The notes: generated by a model not told the origin, from the letters alone. 64,000 bases of DNA from an uncultured Saccharospirillaceae bacterium (GCA_947503895.1 CANNFT010000010.1:1-64000); one strand, 5' to 3'. Counted from the first letter of the stretch, positions 1 through 8,604 are shown. Numbers and translations are program-made.

Positions 1-151
1 GTATACCTATTTGGTGGATGTGTTGCAGCGCATTAACGAGCATCCGGCCAGTAAAATAGAAGAACTGACGCCGAGGCAGTGGAAGGAAAAGTTTGCCCAG
101 AATCCGATGAGATCGGTAGTCTATCCGATAGTCAATAACGGCTTAGAATGA
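1..151 (+). pseudogene. 3' end of an IS66-family transposase (tnpC), cut by the window edge
   Basis: The first 151 bases align base for base, with scattered differences, to 11027-11177, the last 50 codons of the complete IS66 tnpC further right. They read in frame from base 2 to a TGA at 149-151. The protein end includes LVDVLQRINEHPASKIEEL, as in the other copy, but differs later (RQWKEKF versus RLWKGKF), so the two copies have diverged. Whether the rest of this element is intact lies outside the window. It has the same orientation as the complete copy at 8546-11185. Confidence 0.9.
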
Positions 152-159
152 GCGGTTAC
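133..159 (+). repeat. Right terminal inverted repeat of the left IS66 copy
   Basis: The stretch ending in GAGCGGTTAC is the reverse complement of the IS66 left ends at 8546 and 8806 (GTAACCGCTCATTCTAAGCC). It therefore marks the right end of this element. The tnpC stop codon lies inside the repeat. The five bases that follow (GATTG) also follow the other copy's right end. They could be chance or a target preference. Confidence 0.8.
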
Positions 160-1051
160 GATTGAAGAGCGTGAGCTGGCAATTTCGATTGTCGGCTACA
201 GCGTGCGACATCATTAGATTGTTGTCGTTCAGAAAGGTAAAACAGGATGAGTGGGGCAAAAGTTGCCGTAGCAACTTGAAAATCCAAACAAAGTTGGGCA
301 ATTTTTTTTTTTTAAAAAAGCCTAAGAAGGTCACAAAGGAATGTCGGACTGAAGGACCTAGAAATGTAAAAAATAGTTCAGATGGAAGTAATTCTGAACC
401 TTTTTCAACAGGTTGCTAGCATCACATATAGCTCAAATGTGTTACTAAAGATTAGGTCTATGTTAAATCTGATAATTTGCAAAACGACATTTGTTCTACA
501 GAATCACGCCAATAGTACGATTTAAATTAGGGTGCACTCATTAAATCTTATTGATAAGAGTGATTATTGATTAAATTGAGCACACCAATTCACAAGACGT
601 GAAATCCAGTTTGGTTAATTGATCATTGTCTACGCGCTAGGCTGAAAGCGAGGCTTTATAAAACTACTGGTAACGATATTTTAACCCGATATTTCCCCAT
701 TCATTTATTAGTAACCTCCAAGCTACAGTTTAGAATAGGTATTAGTTTTGATTGATTTTCGGTCATTCCGGGTGGTGGATAGCGTCTATTGACTAGTGTA
801 AAATTCGTAGGTAGTTTCAAGGGGGTAGGAAATTTGCAAAAATTACCTGTTCCCAAATAAAAAATAAACTTGAAACTGCGCAATATTTAATCTGCGTATT
901 CAGGCGCACTACTAGTATCGCCTAAAATTAAATTGGATCTTCCAAACCTAAAAACTAACCTACGTACTTGGCTGTAAGGGTCTTGCAGGATGAAGTTTAA
1001 GTGTCAATCATATTTGCTTCAATAATTAAATAAACTTCTAGGGATAAAACA
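160..1051. other. Long region without a recognisable gene
   Basis: Between the IS66 end and the MFS gene I find no open frame with a convincing start or family signature. It holds a T-run followed by A-run at 301-318. It also holds an imperfect inverted repeat of about 17 bases (531-547 against 569-586), in which GGTGCACTCA faces TTGAGCACACC. It is visibly A+T-rich like the genes to its right and may hold the promoter of the 1052-7627 genes, but no clear -35/-10 pair stood out. It could also be eroded element DNA. Confidence 0.5.
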
Positions 1052-2215
1052 TTGAATCATAAGTCCGCGGCTATACTTTTACTACATTTTATTGAGAGGG
1101 CTTTATTCTTCTTAATCATACCGGTAGTACCCTATCTCCTTTGGAAAGAAGGTGGCCTCTCAACTGGGGATCTGGCTGCCTTCTATATGGTTTCGTTCTT
1201 TTTTTATCGAGGTACCCCAATCTTATTAGGGTTTATCTGTGATCGAATTGGATTCAAAATAGCAGTGGTGATAGGGGTCTTCCTTGAGGGAGCGGGACTT
1301 CTTGGCGTTCTATATTCAACCACATCATATTACCTCTTTCTCTTTGGATTTATTTCTGGCATAGGAGGGGGGATTGTGGCGCCATCTGTAATTACTGTAT
1401 TGTCAAATTCAACCAGTAAGAGTGGTGGAGGAGGGTTAAATCTATTCTCTTGGCATTTCATGTTAATAAATTTAGCCGCACTATGTTTTCCTATAATATC
1501 TACTACACTTGGAAGTTATCAGATAGGTTTTGTTACCTCGGTAGCTATAATTTTTGTAACATACGCCTCAATATTAATTTCTCAATTACCAAATCAATCA
1601 AAATCAGATATAAATTCAGATTATAATTATCTAGCAATGATGAAAGAGACTATCAGGAACGCTCAGTTTCTTAGGTTGTGGGTTACGACTACTTTGGTAT
1701 GGGCATGCTGTTCAGTTGTATATAGTGTTGTACCGTCGAAAGACATAGAGTTTTTTGGCTCCGATAAAGTAAATGTATGGCTAACAATTGATACGATAGC
1801 TGTAATAATCTCTTTCTTTATTTTTAAGTATTTTAAGCTATTTTCTGGGACATCCGTTAATAATGCTACGTTTGGAACTCTACTAGCTGCCGGTGGATTG
1901 ATATTAATTAGTATTGCCACAACTCCAGTAGTACTGGCAGTTGCAGTGACTTTACTTGGTGTTGGAGGGCTCGTCGCATTTCCGCAGCTATATAATTTAG
2001 TTTCAGAAAACACTCCAATGAATTCAAAAGCACACTATATGGGATTATTGACTGTTGGCGGGGCTATAGGGGAGGGTGGAGTTCAAGCTGCATTTACTTT
2101 AATAAAAGACCCTTCAATTATCTCAATGTGTGTTGCTAGCTTACTAATTATAAGTACTTATTCCTTATTTCAAAATGTTAATTCAAGTAAAAATGAAGTT
2201 TTATTTAAAAAGTAG
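1052..2215 (+). CDS. Major facilitator superfamily (MFS) transporter, probable exporter
   Basis: This 387-residue protein is almost wholly hydrophobic, with about twelve membrane segments in two halves, the usual MFS size and layout. The loop after the second segment (about residues 62-70, GFICDRIGFK) resembles the MFS signature GxxxDRxGRR. Glycine-rich segments (SGIGGGIVAPS, LLGVGGLVAFPQ) fit transport helices. Translation seems to begin at a TTG, because no in-frame ATG occurs before about residue 46, and a weak GGGA lies about 8 bases upstream. It opens a six-gene same-strand group whose enzymes look biosynthetic. Export of, or self-protection against, the product is the simplest role. The substrate is unknown. 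Confidence 0.8.
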   Translation: MNHKSAAILLLHFIERALFFLIIPVVPYLLWKEGGLSTGDLAAFYMVSFFFYRGTPILLGFICDRIGFKIAVVIGVFLEGAGLLGVLYSTTSYYLFLFGFISGIGGGIVAPSVITVLSNSTSKSGGGGLNLFSWHFMLINLAALCFPIISTTLGSYQIGFVTSVAIIFVTYASILISQLPNQSKSDINSDYNYLAMMKETIRNAQFLRLWVTTTLVWACCSVVYSVVPSKDIEFFGSDKVNVWLTIDTIAVIISFFIFKYFKLFSGTSVNNATFGTLLAAGGLILISIATTPVVLAVAVTLLGVGGLVAFPQLYNLVSENTPMNSKAHYMGLLTVGGAIGEGGVQAAFTLIKDPSIISMCVASLLIISTYSLFQNVNSSKNEVLFKK

Positions 2216-2275
2216 AAAGTGATAATCCATTTTCCACACAATCTGGAACACCTGCATTGGATGGTAATTTTATAA

Positions 2276-3136
2276 ATGATTAATGAACTTATTCACAAAA
2301 GTGATAAAGAGTTTTTAGTCGAATCCTTCGATGAAATCGACTTTAATAAAATAGTTGAAGTATTAGATGGCAAAAGACTAGGCGTCATATTCAAAAGAGT
2401 TATACCTCAATCTACATGCCAAACTATAAGCAATGAATTTTGGGATCATCCAGAGCTTTATGTTAGAGAAAGTGACGCTCCTGCACATTATTTGGGTTCA
2501 TTTCATTTCGGAAAAGAGTTGGATGAATACATGTCAGAATGTAGTCGATTTCGTGATAAGTTGGATACCATATTTCGTGGTATTGAGGACCCTGTTAACA
2601 GCCTGATGTTTGGGTTGAAAACACTTCTCAGCAATGATGGGAGGGTTATTAGGTCAGCCACTTGGAATGGAATGAGTGCTGGAAAGTTTGTAATGAGGGC
2701 GTGGTTGAATCAAGAGGAATACAGCCTTGCACCTCACGAAGACTTTGCTCAATGTAGAGTTGAAAAACAGCGTGGATTCGAAATACAAGATATACCGAAT
2801 GATTCAGCAATCGGTGCATTTAACATTTGCATTAACAACTCAAAAGGTGGGAATTTAAAAATTTGGGATTACATTCCAAGCGATGAAGATAGAGTTTATT
2901 TCGGAACCACCGAAACAGGTAGTCCATATCCGCCAGAGGCATTGTTAGATTTCCCTAATCTCTCGATAAATATTGAGGCCGGTGACGTATATATTTTTGA
3001 TGGAAGGTATGTACATGCAGTTACTAATCACTCGCAGGTCTACGTTGCTGGAGAAAATCTAATGCAACCTGCAAGAACAACAATATCATTTTTGCTATCG
3101 AACATAGACTCGAAGACAACAATCACGTGGACTTAG
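2276..3136 (+). CDS. Fe(II)/2-oxoglutarate-dependent oxygenase
   Basis: The 286-residue protein shows the iron-binding facial triad expected of a cupin-fold 2OG oxygenase: H154 and D156 in LAPHEDFAQ and H247 in DGRYVHAVTNH. R267 in ARTTISFLL is placed to hold the 2-oxoglutarate carboxylate. Such enzymes hydroxylate, desaturate or cyclise small molecules or amino acid residues using O2. The length suits a free-standing small-molecule oxygenase. It follows the MFS gene after 60 bases and precedes the carbamoyltransferase by 10, so the three are probably co-transcribed. Family assignment rests on the motif set. The substrate cannot be read from sequence. Confidence 0.8.
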   Translation: MINELIHKSDKEFLVESFDEIDFNKIVEVLDGKRLGVIFKRVIPQSTCQTISNEFWDHPELYVRESDAPAHYLGSFHFGKELDEYMSECSRFRDKLDTIFRGIEDPVNSLMFGLKTLLSNDGRVIRSATWNGMSAGKFVMRAWLNQEEYSLAPHEDFAQCRVEKQRGFEIQDIPNDSAIGAFNICINNSKGGNLKIWDYIPSDEDRVYFGTTETGSPYPPEALLDFPNLSINIEAGDVYIFDGRYVHAVTNHSQVYVAGENLMQPARTTISFLLSNIDSKTTITWT

Positions 3137-3146
3137 TTTACTATTC

Positions 3147-4715
3147 ATGAAAATTTTATCATTTAAACCTGGCCATGACGGCCATATAGCATATATAAAA
3201 GATGGCCATTTGGAGTTTTCTATTGAAGCTGAAAAAGATTCTTGGCCTAGATACGATAATGTAACTCCAAGTCTAGTTCAGCGCTCAATGAATTTGGCGG
3301 ACCAAACACCTGATGTAATTGCACTATCTGGATGGGTGAAAGGATTTCATTCTAATTCAGATGACGATGAAGGCGGTTACTGGGGTTTTGGGCAAAATTC
3401 AGAAAAGGTATCTAAAACCACAATCTTTGGAAAAGATGCTCACCTATTTTCATCAACTCACGAAAGATCACACATATTTTGCTCATATGCATTATCGCCA
3501 TTTCAACAGGGTCAACCTTGTTATGCACTAGTTTGGGAGGGAAATATAGGAGCTTTCTACAAAATCGATGAGAATATGGAGATTAAAAAAATAGGTACAG
3601 TTCTTGAGGACCCTGGTAATAAATATGCGTATTTATATGCACTTGCAGACCCATCTTTCCCTGATGGATTAGGAAATTTCAGATTTGAATATGCAGGTAA
3701 ACTAATGGCTCTCGCTTCATATGGAAGTACCGGAGATCCCAGCCCAGAAGAAGCCGAAGTAATCGATAAAATTTTAAGCCAAAAATCAATTCTTTTGACA
3801 TTAGATAAGGCCGAATTTAAATCAACCAAGTACTACAATGTCGGAGTTGAGTCACCTGAATTTAAAGAGCTAGCGCGAAAGCACTCTGATGCAATCTTTA
3901 ATAAATTCCTTACTTTTGCAAAAGAAAATTTAACCGAAAAACTTCCTTTGATTATTTCAGGTGGTTGTGGATTAAATTGTGATTGGAATAGCATGTGGAA
4001 GGAGAGCGGTTTATTTTCAGATGTATTTGTACCTCCGTGTACAAATGACTCTGGATCCGCAATTGGAACGGCAGCTGAAGCGCAGTTTCACTTTACCGGC
4101 TCAGCCAAACTGACATGGTCAGTATACAGTGGTGAAGAGTTTATTATGGATTCCACAGACCTAAGTGGATTAGAAGCGAAGAAGTTGGATTTAAAAGAAG
4201 TTGCAGATTACATAAACGCTGGTAATGTAATTGGCTGGGCTAGCGGTAGATATGAAATTGGTCCAAGAGCTCTAGGCAATCGTTCAATACTCGCTTCACC
4301 TCTAATCAAAGAGACTCACCAAAAGCTCAATTCCATTAAGAAGCGAGAGGGTTTCAGACCAATTGCTCCAATATGCTTAGAGGAAGATGTTTCACTAAAT
4401 TTCGAGTATTCGGATCCGAGTCCTCATATGCTGTATTTTCAAATGGTGAAGCACGATAAGTTGCCAGCAATTACCCATGTAGATGGATCAGCTCGCCTAC
4501 AATCTGTCAACTCAAGTGAAAATCCAAAAATGCACAAACTTTTGACAGAGTTTAAAAGCATCTCGGGAGTGGGGGTGTTATGTAACACTTCCTTAAATTT
4601 TAATGGCACCGGCTTTATAAACAGATTAAGCGACCTAAAACGCTATGCAATAGAGCATGGTCTTGATGGGTTTGTCGTTAATGACAATTTCTACAAGATA
4701 CTATCGAATTCATAG
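3147..4715 (+). CDS. O-carbamoyltransferase, NodU/CmcH/TobZ family
   Basis: The 522-residue protein has the two parts of this family. The N-terminal ASKHA/Kae1-like part begins GHDGH (9-13) and carries the metal-binding H-x3-H pattern in THERSH (H105, H109), followed by GKLMALASYG near 184-193 and SGGCGLNC near 271-278. The C-terminal part contains the signature GRYEIGPRALGNRSILASP (367-385). Known members make carbamoyl-adenylate from carbamoyl phosphate and ATP and pass the carbamoyl group to a hydroxyl of a Nod factor, antibiotic or toxin. Here the acceptor is probably the product of the neighbouring oxygenase and ligase genes. The protein is slightly shorter than typical members (about 550-600 aa). 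Confidence 0.9.
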   Translation: MKILSFKPGHDGHIAYIKDGHLEFSIEAEKDSWPRYDNVTPSLVQRSMNLADQTPDVIALSGWVKGFHSNSDDDEGGYWGFGQNSEKVSKTTIFGKDAHLFSSTHERSHIFCSYALSPFQQGQPCYALVWEGNIGAFYKIDENMEIKKIGTVLEDPGNKYAYLYALADPSFPDGLGNFRFEYAGKLMALASYGSTGDPSPEEAEVIDKILSQKSILLTLDKAEFKSTKYYNVGVESPEFKELARKHSDAIFNKFLTFAKENLTEKLPLIISGGCGLNCDWNSMWKESGLFSDVFVPPCTNDSGSAIGTAAEAQFHFTGSAKLTWSVYSGEEFIMDSTDLSGLEAKKLDLKEVADYINAGNVIGWASGRYEIGPRALGNRSILASPLIKETHQKLNSIKKREGFRPIAPICLEEDVSLNFEYSDPSPHMLYFQMVKHDKLPAITHVDGSARLQSVNSSENPKMHKLLTEFKSISGVGVLCNTSLNFNGTGFINRLSDLKRYAIEHGLDGFVVNDNFYKILSNS

Positions 4716-4725
4716 TGTTGAGTAT

Positions 4726-5916
4726 ATGAATATGAGTAACAGCATTGACCCAAGAGAAAGCTTTAGGTTCCTTCATCGGTATATACAACCTATAGTAACT
4801 TTTATAAGCGGCAAACCTCTCTCTGGTGCGAGAAAAGTACTTGATGTGTCACCATTTCAAGCCATTCTTTTTGATGCTTTTAAGGTTATTATTGGTGTTT
4901 GCTTAGCTCTTTATGCTGTTTCTCAAAGCGAGATAGCCTGGTTTACGCTGGTATTTGCATGGATTGTAATTGTCAACGGAGCTAGATCTCTAACAAGTGA
5001 TGCTCATTATGCTGGACACGGGGTTATAACTGGGAATATAAAATTCGACTATTTAATCGGTGAGCTATTAAGTTCGATAGTATTCTCTCAAAATTTGAGA
5101 GATTACGCGAGCCAGCATAATAGAAAACATCATGGGAAAACTGGAATTTTAACGAAGGAAGACCCAGACGTGAAAATGATATATTTGTTGGGTTTTGAAT
5201 TTGGAAGATCTGTATCCTTCTCCTACTTTCGATTGGCCTGTTCTTTGGTCTCAATTCGTTATCATTTTCTATACACATTTTATAGGCTCAAATCAAATTT
5301 AGTGGATGCAAAGATTACGAGAGCGCTATTGTTTATTTTAGTGCAAGCCGGGGTATTTGGTATATTTCATTACTTCGGCCTAGATCAAGAATATTTATAT
5401 TGTTGGTTAGTTCCTCTGCTTCCACTATATGCTTTGAGTGCCGCAATTCAATTTCCTAGTGAGCATAACTGGTTATCACCCGCGTTAGACGGCGAGTGTC
5501 GTAAGCAGCATATTAAGAGGGTATCTTATGGTCGATTCTTTATTATTTCTGCACCCACATATAAAGGTAACACATTGGTTTATTTATTTAACTGGGGGTT
5601 GTGGTGTATAAAGATGATACCAATGCTTTTCGGTAGGTTTTTTGTCTGCGTGTCAATCCTTCCTTCGCATGATTATCATCATCGTTCAACTCGGTGTAAA
5701 AATTGGCCTAATGAAGTGTATTTAAGACAGCAAGATCAGGACTTGAATAATGATTATGTAGATTTCTATGGATTGAAGGAGCCAATCGATAATACCTTTA
5801 GAACATGGTCAATGCTATCGGAAAGCGATTATGGGAAAAGTAATACTCTATTGTCATATTTAGAACAAATTCTATTAACTAGAAAGATGAGTCGCCTGTG
5901 GAGTTTCCTTAGATGA
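4726..5916 (+). CDS. Membrane fatty-acid-desaturase-like di-iron oxygenase
   Basis: The protein (396 aa from ATG 4726, or 394 from ATG 4732) carries the histidine clusters of integral-membrane di-iron desaturases and hydroxylases: DAHYAGHG, QHNRKHHGK and, near the C-terminus, HDYHHRS. Hydrophobic segments lie between them. A farther upstream in-frame ATG would overlap the carbamoyltransferase end, so the start just after its stop codon is preferred. The family desaturates or hydroxylates acyl chains, sterols, carotenoids or small amines. In this setting a tailoring oxidation of the pathway product or its lipid part is likely. The next gene starts inside its stop codon (ATGA), a sign of translational coupling. 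Confidence 0.8.
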   Translation: MNMSNSIDPRESFRFLHRYIQPIVTFISGKPLSGARKVLDVSPFQAILFDAFKVIIGVCLALYAVSQSEIAWFTLVFAWIVIVNGARSLTSDAHYAGHGVITGNIKFDYLIGELLSSIVFSQNLRDYASQHNRKHHGKTGILTKEDPDVKMIYLLGFEFGRSVSFSYFRLACSLVSIRYHFLYTFYRLKSNLVDAKITRALLFILVQAGVFGIFHYFGLDQEYLYCWLVPLLPLYALSAAIQFPSEHNWLSPALDGECRKQHIKRVSYGRFFIISAPTYKGNTLVYLFNWGLWCIKMIPMLFGRFFVCVSILPSHDYHHRSTRCKNWPNEVYLRQQDQDLNNDYVDFYGLKEPIDNTFRTWSMLSESDYGKSNTLLSYLEQILLTRKMSRLWSFLR

Positions 5917-6278
5917 ATATTAGTAACCCAGATAGTAGTAGTTTGGTATTTAAACTTTATGAGGTAGTAGATAGTGAAAACTGGAACGAATTTCATGATA
6001 TCTTCGATGAGAATGTGGTCTATAAGAGACCTGGATATCCACGTTTTAACGGACTAGATGAGTTAATCAACTACTATAAGAATGATAGAATTATTAGTAG
6101 AGGTAAGCATGAAATAATTAATTTGGTTAGTGCTGATAATAAAATAGTAGTATATGGTCTTTTTAAAGGTAACTCTAAAACTGGTGAGGAATTAGAATTA
6201 GAATACTCCGACTATTTCGAGCTGTGTGAGAATAAACTGAATTATAGAAAAACCTATTTTCATACTCCCTTAGTTTGA
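5913..6278 (+). CDS. SnoaL-like / NTF2-fold small protein
   Basis: This 121-residue protein resembles the SnoaL-like branch of the NTF2 superfamily: an N-terminal helix (FKLYEVVDSENWNEFHDIFDE), the typical VVYKRPGYPRFNGLDELINYY segment, then alternating beta strands. Members are cyclases, isomerases, hydrolases or small binding proteins in biosynthetic pathways, so the fold is easier to state than the reaction. The start overlaps the desaturase stop by four bases (ATGA), implying coupled translation and related roles. It is followed by an 83-base A+T-rich gap containing a possible promoter for the ATP-grasp gene. Confidence 0.65.
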   Translation: MNISNPDSSSLVFKLYEVVDSENWNEFHDIFDENVVYKRPGYPRFNGLDELINYYKNDRIISRGKHEIINLVSADNKIVVYGLFKGNSKTGEELELEYSDYFELCENKLNYRKTYFHTPLV

Positions 6279-6288
6279 TAGTGTCAGT

Positions 6289-6318
6289 TGATAAAAACAA
6301 CTAATATAATATATATTA
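6289..6318 (+). promoter_or_regulatory. Possible sigma-70 promoter before the ATP-grasp gene
   Basis: TTGATA (6289-6294) and TATATT (6313-6318) are separated by 18 bases in a strikingly A+T-rich gap. Both are near-consensus, but such low-complexity DNA produces matches easily. If real, the ligase can be expressed separately from the five genes before it. Confidence 0.35.
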
Positions 6319-6361
6319 TATATTATAGTTTGAATAATCGTATTGTGTTGATGAGGTCGAT

Positions 6362-7627
6362 TTGAGTAAAAATAGAAATAGTTATTGCTTATTGTTAGGT
6401 TCGGAATTGAATAGACAACGATCTCTTATTGGTGCTGCTCGTAGTACTGAATTACCAATTGCTGTTATCCATAAAAATTCAAAAATAAATCAATCTTTTT
6501 ATGCGGATATAGTACTCGAAGGGGATGCAAATGAACCTGAGCAAGTATTAAATGCAGTCAAAAGGTACGCTCAAGAAACCGGGCTAACCCCAGAATATGT
6601 AATTCCATTGACTGAGATGACAATAAAAACCGGATTGTTAATATCTGAGTACTATAAACTTCCATATTTTTCATCTGATGTAGTGAATACGGCTACCGAC
6701 AAGTCAAAAATGAAGGCGGCTTTTGAAGAGTTCAATTTACCCATACCCAAATATGAGAGTTTTAGCGACATTAGTGGCCTTAACAACGCCTTAACTAATT
6801 TATCTTTGCCCGTTGTTATTAAGCCAAGGAATGCAGGAGGAAGTGAAGGCGTGCGAATGATTAGTACGTATTCTGAGGTCGAGAGTTGCTATAACTATTT
6901 AGAGAACTGTTCAATTAATAATAATAAATTGTATGGATCGGATACCTCTCTGTATGTGGTCGAAGAGTTTATTGATGCCGCTTATGAAGTATCTGTTGAA
7001 GTTTTAAATACAGGAAATGGCCAGTACATCATAGCTATGACGGATAAGTATTTAGGCGAGCAGCCATATTTTGTTGAGATGGGTCATGTAGTTCCTAGTA
7101 TTTGGTCTGAAAATAAAAATATTAGAGAGGTTGCTGTTGATGCATGTAAAGCTCTAAATATTGATCGAGGGATGGCTCACGTTGAATTGAAAGTGACTGG
7201 TAATGGTGAACCTATATTAATGGAGGTAAATGCAAGACCGGGTGGTGATTTAATTATGAGCCTTGTCGAAAAAGTCGTAAAGTTAAATCCGCTTCAACTT
7301 CACTGCAGCTCATATATTAATCCAAAATCTCAGCCTGTACCGGAAGTTGTTTCTGAAGGACAAGCAGCAATCGCATTTCTTAATGCTAAAGAAGGTGTTG
7401 TGGTCAATGTAATATTGCCCAGCACACAAGACTTGCCGGAGGCAGTTGTAGCTTTGAATATATACAGAAAATTAGGGGATACTTCTAAGCCTTGTATTGA
7501 TTCACATAGCCGTGATGGTTCGATTGAATTATACTGGCCTAACAATACCAAAAAACACTATTTGCGTGAGCACATAGATTTAGCTGAGAAGTTAACTAAA
7601 CAGTGCTTAACTATAGAGTCGCATTAA
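6362..7627 (+). CDS. ATP-grasp carboxylate-amine ligase
   Basis: The 421-residue protein has the ATP-grasp layout: a Rossmann-like N-terminal part, then the ATP-clamp segment PVVIKPRNAGGSEGVRMI, the acidic hinge VVEEFIDAAYEVSVEVL, and the Mg/ATP site PILMEVNARPGGDLIMSL. Relatives such as L-amino-acid ligases and carnosine-synthase-like enzymes activate a carboxylate as acyl phosphate and join it to an amine. Translation probably begins at TTG 6362, with GAGG at 6354-6357. As the only obvious bond-forming ligase of the islet, it may join the core pieces, for example two amino acids, that the oxygenases and carbamoyltransferase decorate. Substrates are unknown. Confidence 0.85.
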   Translation: MSKNRNSYCLLLGSELNRQRSLIGAARSTELPIAVIHKNSKINQSFYADIVLEGDANEPEQVLNAVKRYAQETGLTPEYVIPLTEMTIKTGLLISEYYKLPYFSSDVVNTATDKSKMKAAFEEFNLPIPKYESFSDISGLNNALTNLSLPVVIKPRNAGGSEGVRMISTYSEVESCYNYLENCSINNNKLYGSDTSLYVVEEFIDAAYEVSVEVLNTGNGQYIIAMTDKYLGEQPYFVEMGHVVPSIWSENKNIREVAVDACKALNIDRGMAHVELKVTGNGEPILMEVNARPGGDLIMSLVEKVVKLNPLQLHCSSYINPKSQPVPEVVSEGQAAIAFLNAKEGVVVNVILPSTQDLPEAVVALNIYRKLGDTSKPCIDSHSRDGSIELYWPNNTKKHYLREHIDLAEKLTKQCLTIESH

Positions 7628-7794
7628 ATCATTCGAAAAAGAATGAGCTAATTATAATGTGAGTAGTACATTAATCCGAAGGCGGAAAAGGAGGTGAAAT
7701 ATTATAAGTGATCCGGGAGAATCCTATAATTAGTCGGGTCTGAAAATATCATGTAGACGCCATGTTTCAAGGAATTGGCCGGTTTAATCCGTAG
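7628..7794 (+). other. Gap with a near-perfect ribosome-binding site and a tiny open frame
   Basis: AAAAGGAGGTGA at 7686-7697 is close to the full complement of the 16S rRNA 3' end. The only start nearby is GTG 7708, opening an 11-codon frame (VIRENPIISRV) that ends at 7743. Nothing else in the gap looks coding. It may be a remnant of a gene cut off by the element that follows, a leader peptide, or chance. Confidence 0.3.
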
Positions 7795-7844
7795 TCATTT
7801 CGACCAGAATTCAGTATTTTAAGCTAAATAACTGGTCGAAATGA
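7795..7844. repeat. Perfect 13-bp inverted repeat ahead of the IS5-like remnant
   Basis: TCATTTCGACCAG (7795-7807) is repeated inverted as CTGGTCGAAATGA (7832-7844) with a 24-base loop. It ends 11 bases before the ATG of the transposase remnant. It may be the element's terminal or subterminal repeat, or a hairpin that controls transposase translation. Confidence 0.6.
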
Positions 7845-7855
7845 TTTTCAATTTT

Positions 7856-8102
7856 ATGCTCACCACAACGGATTCTCAGCATCAAACTAACCTGTTTGGT
7901 ACAGACATACTCAATCAACTTGATCCATCAGACCCATTGATCGCCTTAGCACACAAAATACCCTGGCATCATTTTGATGATTAATTTTCTCTACACTATT
8001 CAAAATCTAAAGGGCGACCAGCACATCCCATTCGGAAAATGGTGGGTCTTATAATACTCAAATACCTCGAAAATCTGAGTGACGAATCCCTTGTCGTTCA
8101 GT
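7856..8102 (+). pseudogene. Remnant of an IS5/IS1182-like transposase N-terminus
   Basis: From ATG 7856 the reading MLTTTDSQHQTNLFGTDIL continues through LDPSDPLIALAHKIPWHHF, hits an in-frame TAA at 7982, and carries on in the same frame with YSKSKGRPAHPIRKMVGLI and LKYLENLSDESLVVQ. This is the typical N-terminal DUF772-type region of IS5/IS1182-like transposases. The similarity stops near 8102 and no DDE domain follows. The gene is therefore dead twice over, by a nonsense codon and by truncation. It lies between the six-gene islet and the IS3 element. Confidence 0.7.
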
Positions 8103-8112
8103 GAAAACGAAA

Positions 8113-8218
8113 GTAAACGCCAATCCAAGCACAGTCTTCAAATAGCCAAGCCAACTTTTTAATCTGTAGCCTCCTTTATTCAGGAGGCACGGTAATCCGT
8201 AAACGCCAATCCAACCAC
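8113..8218. repeat. 20-bp direct repeat flanking a hairpin
   Basis: GTAAACGCCAATCCAAGCAC (8113-8132) recurs with one mismatch at 8199-8218. Between them GCCTCC (8169-8174) and GGAGGC (8183-8188) form a small hairpin. The origin is unclear. It sits between the IS5-like remnant and the IS3 end. Confidence 0.5.
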
Positions 8219-8285
8219 GTCTTAGCCGAGCTTCATATTCCAAGGCATTAATGCTTCTTGTAGTGGTCAACTAAATCTGGCCACA

Positions 8286-8545
8286 ATTTAAGAGGCTTCG
8301 AAGTATAAGTTCTCAGCCTCATTGGGAGTCTTACCATTATTATGTTGATGCGGCCTCAACTGAGAATAATAACCCGCGATATAATTTGTTATTGAGTGTT
8401 CCGCTTCATTAAAACTTGTGTATCCATATTTCGGCATCCATTCTGTTTTTAAACTTCGAAAAAAACGCTCCATTGGTGCGTTATCCCAACAGTTTCCTCT
8501 GCGACTCATGCTTTGACTTATCTGGCAGCGCCAGAGTGATTGTCT
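8286..8545 (-). pseudogene. 3' part of the split IS3 orfB (DDE transposase)
   Basis: Read on the minus strand this continues the catalytic domain: RQSLWRCQISQSMSRRGNC, WDNAPMERFFRSLKTE and GYYSQLRPHQHNNGKTPNEA. The N-x3-E of NAPMERF supplies the third acidic residue of the DDE triad. It ends with TAA at 8288-8290. It is cut from its 5' part by the IS66 insertion. The join through the duplicated GATTGTCT restores one continuous frame, so the insertion was the inactivating event. Confidence 0.85.
8538..8545. repeat. Left target-site duplication of the IS66 element (GATTGTCT)
   Basis: GATTGTCT directly precedes the IS66 left end (GTAACCGCTC at 8546). The identical octamer follows the right end at 11186-11193. 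IS66-family elements make 8-bp duplications, so this is good evidence for transposition into the IS3 orfB. Confidence 0.9.
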
Positions 8546-8604
8546 GTAACCGCTCATTCTAAGCCGTTATTCAACAAGCCTCGTTCGCGCGATACAGTGC
8601 ACTC

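Noticed and set aside
162..419. An 85-codon open frame after the left IS66 end
   Set aside because: It has no ribosome-binding site, runs through a T/A homopolymer, and its protein is unlike any family I know. The opposite-strand frame (143-334) is no better.
1052..7627. A saxitoxin-like cluster
   Set aside because: A carbamoyltransferase, a desaturase-like enzyme and an oxygenase occur in both, but no SxtA-like synthase or amidinotransferase is present.
8113..8218. An integron attC site
   Set aside because: A GTTGGAT core-like match occurs in the direct repeat, but the paired R and L boxes in inverted order are absent.
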